A stretch of DNA of 8,037 bases from NCBI GenBank assembly GCA_900544515.1, contig UQVI01000089.1:1-8037 (forward strand). The letters are read 5' to 3'. Under the pieces are notes generated by a model. It was not told the DNA's origin. It was given only the letters and a program-made list of their open reading frames with translations, and ran no database searches. Below, in pieces: positions 5,099 through 8,037 of this stretch (position 1 is its first letter; each line of letters starts with the position of its first letter). This DNA comes from an uncultured Oscillospiraceae bacterium. GTDB taxonomy: Bacteria > Bacillota > Clostridia > Oscillospirales > Acutalibacteraceae. The position numbers and the translations under genes were made by a program.

Positions 5099-5854
5099 TT
5101 ACTCGCTGATGAGTTCTTTCATATCGTACATTCCTGCACTCTTGCCGGTCATATAAACTGCTGCATTTACAGCACCGACTGCAAAGATTTCCTTACTTCT
5201 TGCAGAATGTGAAAGGGTAATCATTTCATCTCTTCCGGCAAAAATAATATCGTGTTCACCAACGATTGTACCGCCGCGAATGGCGTGGAGACCAATTTCA
5301 TTCTTCGTTCTTTTTTCACGCTTTGAGTGGCGGTCATACTCGTATTTCATGGGATCAGATGTTACCTCACAGATTGCATCAGCAAGCATCAGTGCAGTTC
5401 CGCTTGGTGCATCAATTTTCTGATTATGATGCTTTTCAACGATTTCAATATCAAAATCACTGCCGAGAACCTCGACAGCCTTTTTTGCAAGATTCGCTAA
5501 AAGATTAATACCGAGACTCATATTATATGTGAAGAAAATAGGGGAAAGTGCAGATGCTTCTTCAATCTTTTTCTTCTGCTCGTCATCATATCCTGTTGTT
5601 GCAATAACAAGTGCCGTGCCGGTGCTCTTGGAATAATCAAGAAGATCATCAAGAAGTACAGGATTTGAGAAATCTATTACAACATCTGCCTTTTCCTGAA
5701 CCTCACTGATTGATTTATAAATAGGGAATACACCGTTTTCATCCGTGTTCAAATCAACACCTGCCACGATTTCACAGTCATCTCTGTTCGCAATAATGCT
5801 CTGTAAAACATTACCCATCTTACCGTTTGCACCGGTAATAATAATCTTTGTCAT
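5099..5854 (-). CDS. dapB: 4-hydroxy-tetrahydrodipicolinate reductase (DapB), 251 aa
   Basis: The enzyme reduces 4-hydroxy-tetrahydrodipicolinate with NAD(P)H to tetrahydrodipicolinate, towards meso-diaminopimelate and lysine. The nucleotide-binding loop GANGKMG is at 8-14. The catalytic signature EKHHNQKIDAPSGTA is at 140-154, with H142 and K146 in the places of E. coli H159 and K163. VVIDFSNP (58-65) and ATTGYDDEQ (85-93) are further family motifs. RGGTIVGEH (193-201) marks the C-terminal substrate domain. The length is normal. On the - strand AGAGGAA (5868-5862) lies 7 nt before the ATG. The gene follows dapA by 23 nt and is last in the operon, ending at the shared terminator. Confidence 0.97.
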   Translation of the reverse strand: MTKIIITGANGKMGNVLQSIIANRDDCEIVAGVDLNTDENGVFPIYKSISEVQEKADVVIDFSNPVLLDDLLDYSKSTGTALVIATTGYDDEQKKKIEEASALSPIFFTYNMSLGINLLANLAKKAVEVLGSDFDIEIVEKHHNQKIDAPSGTALMLADAICEVTSDPMKYEYDRHSKREKRTKNEIGLHAIRGGTIVGEHDIIFAGRDEMITLSHSARSKEIFAVGAVNAAVYMTGKSAGMYDMKELISE

Positions 5855-5877
5855 TTTACAATTCCTCTGAATATATC

Positions 5878-6768
5878 TTATTTAAGAAGTCCGTACTCTT
5901 CCATAGTTTCCTTAACGTAAGCCTTATTCTTTTCATCCATTTCAATAAGCGGCATTCTTACAGGACCTGCGTTGAAACCGATAAGACTTACAGCTTCTTT
6001 TACAGGGATAGGGTTTACATCAACAAACATTGACTTAGCAAGCTTCATATACTTATCCATTAAAGCCTTGCTGCCTTCCTTGTCACCGTCAAGATATTTC
6101 TGAACGATGTCGTGTGTCTCCTGAGGGCAAATGTTTGAAAGCACGGAAATAACACCCTTTCCGCCTCTTTCCATAAGATCATAAATCTGATCATCATTAC
6201 CGCTCCAGAGATTGAGCTCGTCACCGCAGAGCTCGTGAATTTTTTCAATCTGCTCAAGGCTACCTGATGCTTCCTTGATACCATTAATTCTCGAAAGCTT
6301 TGAAAGTTCATATGCAGTTTCAGGTGCAATATTGAGTCCTGTTCTTGAAGGAACATTGTAAAGAATAATAGGAAGGTTAGTTGCATCGTGAATTGCAGTG
6401 TAATGCGCAATCAGACCTCTTTGGCTTGTTTTATTATAATATGGTGTAACAAGAAGGAGTGCATCTGCACCGGCATCACAGGCCTCTTTACTGATTTCGA
6501 TTGCACAAGCGGTTGAATTTGAACCTGTGCCTGCAATAACAGGAACTCTGTGATTTACATATTCCACACACCATTTGATAGCCTCATTATGCTCAACAAC
6601 CTTAAGTGTTGATGATTCACCTGTTGTACCGCATACAACGATTGCATCCGTGCCGTTTTCAATCTGAAAATCAATAAATCTTCCGAATTCCTCATAATTT
6701 ACTGATCCGTCTTCATTCATAGGTGTGATGATTGCAACAGCAGCACCTGTAAAAATTGGATTCTTCAT
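5878..6768 (-). CDS. dapA: 4-hydroxy-tetrahydrodipicolinate synthase (DapA), 296 aa
   Basis: This class I aldolase condenses pyruvate with aspartate semialdehyde, the entry step to diaminopimelate. It is a TIM barrel of the DHDPS/NAL family. The Schiff-base lysine is K165 in GIKEASG (163-169). Y137 in YNVPSRTG (137-144), T48 and T49 in CGTTGES (46-52), Y111 in PYYNKT (109-114) and R142 complete the proton relay and substrate-binding set. The length is typical. I start it at the ATG at 6768, with AGGGAG at 6785-6780 upstream at an 11-nt gap. A GTG at 6780 in the same frame would add four residues but overlaps that ribosome binding site. The gene is 34 nt after asd and 23 nt before dapB, so it is the middle of a three-gene operon. 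Confidence 0.97.
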   Translation of the reverse strand: MKNPIFTGAAVAIITPMNEDGSVNYEEFGRFIDFQIENGTDAIVVCGTTGESSTLKVVEHNEAIKWCVEYVNHRVPVIAGTGSNSTACAIEISKEACDAGADALLLVTPYYNKTSQRGLIAHYTAIHDATNLPIILYNVPSRTGLNIAPETAYELSKLSRINGIKEASGSLEQIEKIHELCGDELNLWSGNDDQIYDLMERGGKGVISVLSNICPQETHDIVQKYLDGDKEGSKALMDKYMKLAKSMFVDVNPIPVKEAVSLIGFNAGPVRMPLIEMDEKNKAYVKETMEEYGLLK

Positions 6769-6802
6769 AAGTATATTCACTCCCTAAATTAATTTAATAG
6801 AT

Positions 6803-7888
6803 TTAGTCCATATAGCCTTCAGCAGCTAAAAGCTCTGCAAGAAGAACTGCACCGCCTGCAGCACCTCTTAATGTGTTGTGTGAAAGACAGACAAATTTGT
6901 AATCATACTGTGTATCTTCTCTGAGTCTGCCGATTGAAACAGCCATACCGTTTTCAAGCATTCTTTCAGAGTTAATCTGCGGTCTGTCGTCCTCAGTGAA
7001 ATAGTTGAGGAATTTCTTAGGTGCTGACGGAAGATTAAGCTCCTGTGCTCTGCCTGAGAAATTCTCCCAGATTTCAATCATTTCTTCCTTGCTTGGCTTG
7101 TTTTCAAAATCTACAAATACTGCACCGAGATGTCCGTTTGAAACAGGAACACGGATACACTGCGCTGTAAAGTTAGGTGCATCAGCTGATTTGATTACAT
7201 CGCCGTCAATTTTACCCATAAGCTTGAGAGGCTCTTTCTCACTCTTTTCCTCTTCACCGCCGATATATGGGATTACGTTATCAATCATTTCAGGCCATGT
7301 CTCAAAAGTTTTACCGGCACCTGAAATTGCCTGGTATGTACATACAAGTACATTCTTAACACCAAACTTCTCGTGAAGAGGGAAGATAGCAGGAACATAA
7401 GACTGAAGTGAGCAGTTTGATTTAACAGCAATAAATCCGCGCTTTGTGCCAAGTCTCTTTCTCTGAGCAGGGATAATGTTGATGTGCTCAGCATTCAGCT
7501 CAGGAACAACCATAGGAACATCGTCTGTAAAACGGTGTGCACTGTTGTTTGATACTACAGGGCACTCGTGCTTTGCATATTCTTCCTCAAGTGCTTTGAT
7601 TTCATCTTTCTTCATATCAACGGCACAAAATACAAAGTCAACCACTGATGTGATTTTTTCAATATCATTTGTTGCATCCATTACAATGATATCCTTCATT
7701 GATTCAGGAATGTCAACATCCATACACCATTTTTTGCCAACAGCGTCTTTATATGATTTACCTGCACTTCTTGATGAAGCAGCAAGACAAACTACATTGA
7801 ACCAAGGATGACCATCAAGTAATGTAGCAAATCTCTGACCTACCATACCTGTTGCACCGACAATACCTACATTAAATTTCTTTTCCAT
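6803..7888 (-). CDS. asd: Aspartate-semialdehyde dehydrogenase (Asd), 361 aa
   Basis: The enzyme reduces aspartyl phosphate with NADPH to aspartate semialdehyde, the branch point to lysine/DAP and to threonine and methionine. The NADP-binding loop GATGMVGQRF is at 11-20. Catalytic C159 lies in KSNCSLQS, with Q186 in YQAISGAGK (185-193), substrate-binding R246 and catalytic H253 in RVPVSNGH (246-253). HNTLRGAAGGAVLLAE (337-352) is the C-terminal cofactor motif. The length and the SNC rather than PNC context put it with the archaeal/fungal-type subgroup found in many Clostridia, not with the E. coli type. The ATG at 7888 is 7 nt after AAGGAG (7901-7896). Upstream in-frame starts would add an unrelated 26-residue stretch and are rejected. 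It is the first gene of asd-dapA-dapB. lysC is not in the window. Confidence 0.96.
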   Translation of the reverse strand: MEKKFNVGIVGATGMVGQRFATLLDGHPWFNVVCLAASSRSAGKSYKDAVGKKWCMDVDIPESMKDIIVMDATNDIEKITSVVDFVFCAVDMKKDEIKALEEEYAKHECPVVSNNSAHRFTDDVPMVVPELNAEHINIIPAQRKRLGTKRGFIAVKSNCSLQSYVPAIFPLHEKFGVKNVLVCTYQAISGAGKTFETWPEMIDNVIPYIGGEEEKSEKEPLKLMGKIDGDVIKSADAPNFTAQCIRVPVSNGHLGAVFVDFENKPSKEEMIEIWENFSGRAQELNLPSAPKKFLNYFTEDDRPQINSERMLENGMAVSIGRLREDTQYDYKFVCLSHNTLRGAAGGAVLLAELLAAEGYMD

Positions 7889-7937
7889 AATCATTCTCCT
7901 TAAAAAATACCTTGTAAAACAAGATGATATGCAATAT

Positions 7938-7966
7938 AATATATAATTGTTTGAGACGGAAATCAA
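7938..7966 (-). promoter_or_regulatory. Probable promoter of the asd-dapA-dapB operon
   Basis: On the - strand TTGATT (7966-7961) is followed after 17 nt by TATATT (7943-7938). Transcription would start near 7931, giving a leader of about 43 nt before asd. A leader this short leaves no room for a lysine riboswitch or a T-box, so control of the operon by either is not supported here. Confidence 0.65.
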
Positions 7967-8037
7967 GATAAAATTTTATATTTGAATTCCGAGTTCATAT
8001 ATGTTATATATAATATCACTTATTATATATATATGTC
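7967..8037. other. AT-rich non-coding end of window
   Basis: No gene is visible. The stretch is nearly all A and T. On the + strand TTGAAT (7982-7987) and TATATA (8005-8010) are 17 nt apart and could be a promoter for a divergent gene beyond the window, but boxes like these arise easily in such sequence. Confidence 0.35.

Noticed and set aside
5848..6033. Rightward open frame across the dapB-dapA junction
   Set aside because: It is antisense to conserved dapA coding sequence and has no ribosome binding site.
7889..7966. 26-residue N-terminal extension of Asd
   Set aside because: It contains the predicted promoter and the AAGGAG site of the ATG at 7888, and the known family begins with the short segment before GATGMVG.
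7889..8037. Lysine riboswitch or T-box upstream of asd
   Set aside because: The leader from the likely promoter is about 43 nt and no T-box motif or GC-rich paired helices are present.
7995..8037. TA-rich tail as a tandem repeat or CRISPR-like element
   Set aside because: It is simple AT-rich sequence without a defined repeat unit or spacers.

Overview
The window looks like one end of a contig from a low-to-moderate GC, Gram-positive anaerobe of the Clostridia (Oscillospiraceae/Ruminococcaceae-like gut bacteria). The reasons are strong GGAGG-type ribosome binding sites, a cysteine T-box ahead of cysE-cysS, an aldo/keto reductase with a C-terminal bacterial-ferredoxin-type 2x[4Fe-4S] domain, and an asd-dapA-dapB operon. 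The genus cannot be fixed from sequence reading alone.

Positions 1-50 are not genomic. They are an untrimmed Illumina Nextera i7 adapter: the end of P7, index N701, the Nextera read-2 sequence and the 19-bp Tn5 mosaic end. Real sequence starts at 51, inside Stem I of a T-box riboswitch.

Positions 51-3493 (+ strand) hold a cysteine block. The T-box has specifier codon UGC and is followed by its terminator, then cysE (serine O-acetyltransferase) and cysS (cysteinyl-tRNA synthetase), which overlap by ATGA. An Fe-S aldo/keto reductase follows 30 nt later. Uncharged tRNA-Cys should switch on both cysteine synthesis and tRNA-Cys charging; why the reductase is attached is not clear.

Positions 3494-4302 are a small accessory-looking island. 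It holds a near-consensus promoter with repeated TATGTACG motifs, a 57-residue ribbon-helix-helix protein whose start codon lies in a 9-bp inverted repeat, a non-coding stretch with three inverted repeats, and a 95-residue protein I do not recognise. An AraC-type regulator follows (4303-5049) and ends at a bidirectional terminator.

Positions 5099-7888 (- strand) hold the operon asd-dapA-dapB, three early steps of the diaminopimelate/lysine branch from aspartyl phosphate to tetrahydrodipicolinate. A promoter lies upstream at about 7938-7966, with no room for a lysine riboswitch. The last ~70 bases are very AT-rich and non-coding.

Most of the window is ordinary housekeeping. The best candidates for something undescribed are the RHH gene's 5' control region and the structured non-coding element at 3777-3866. 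I see no clear new multi-gene system.
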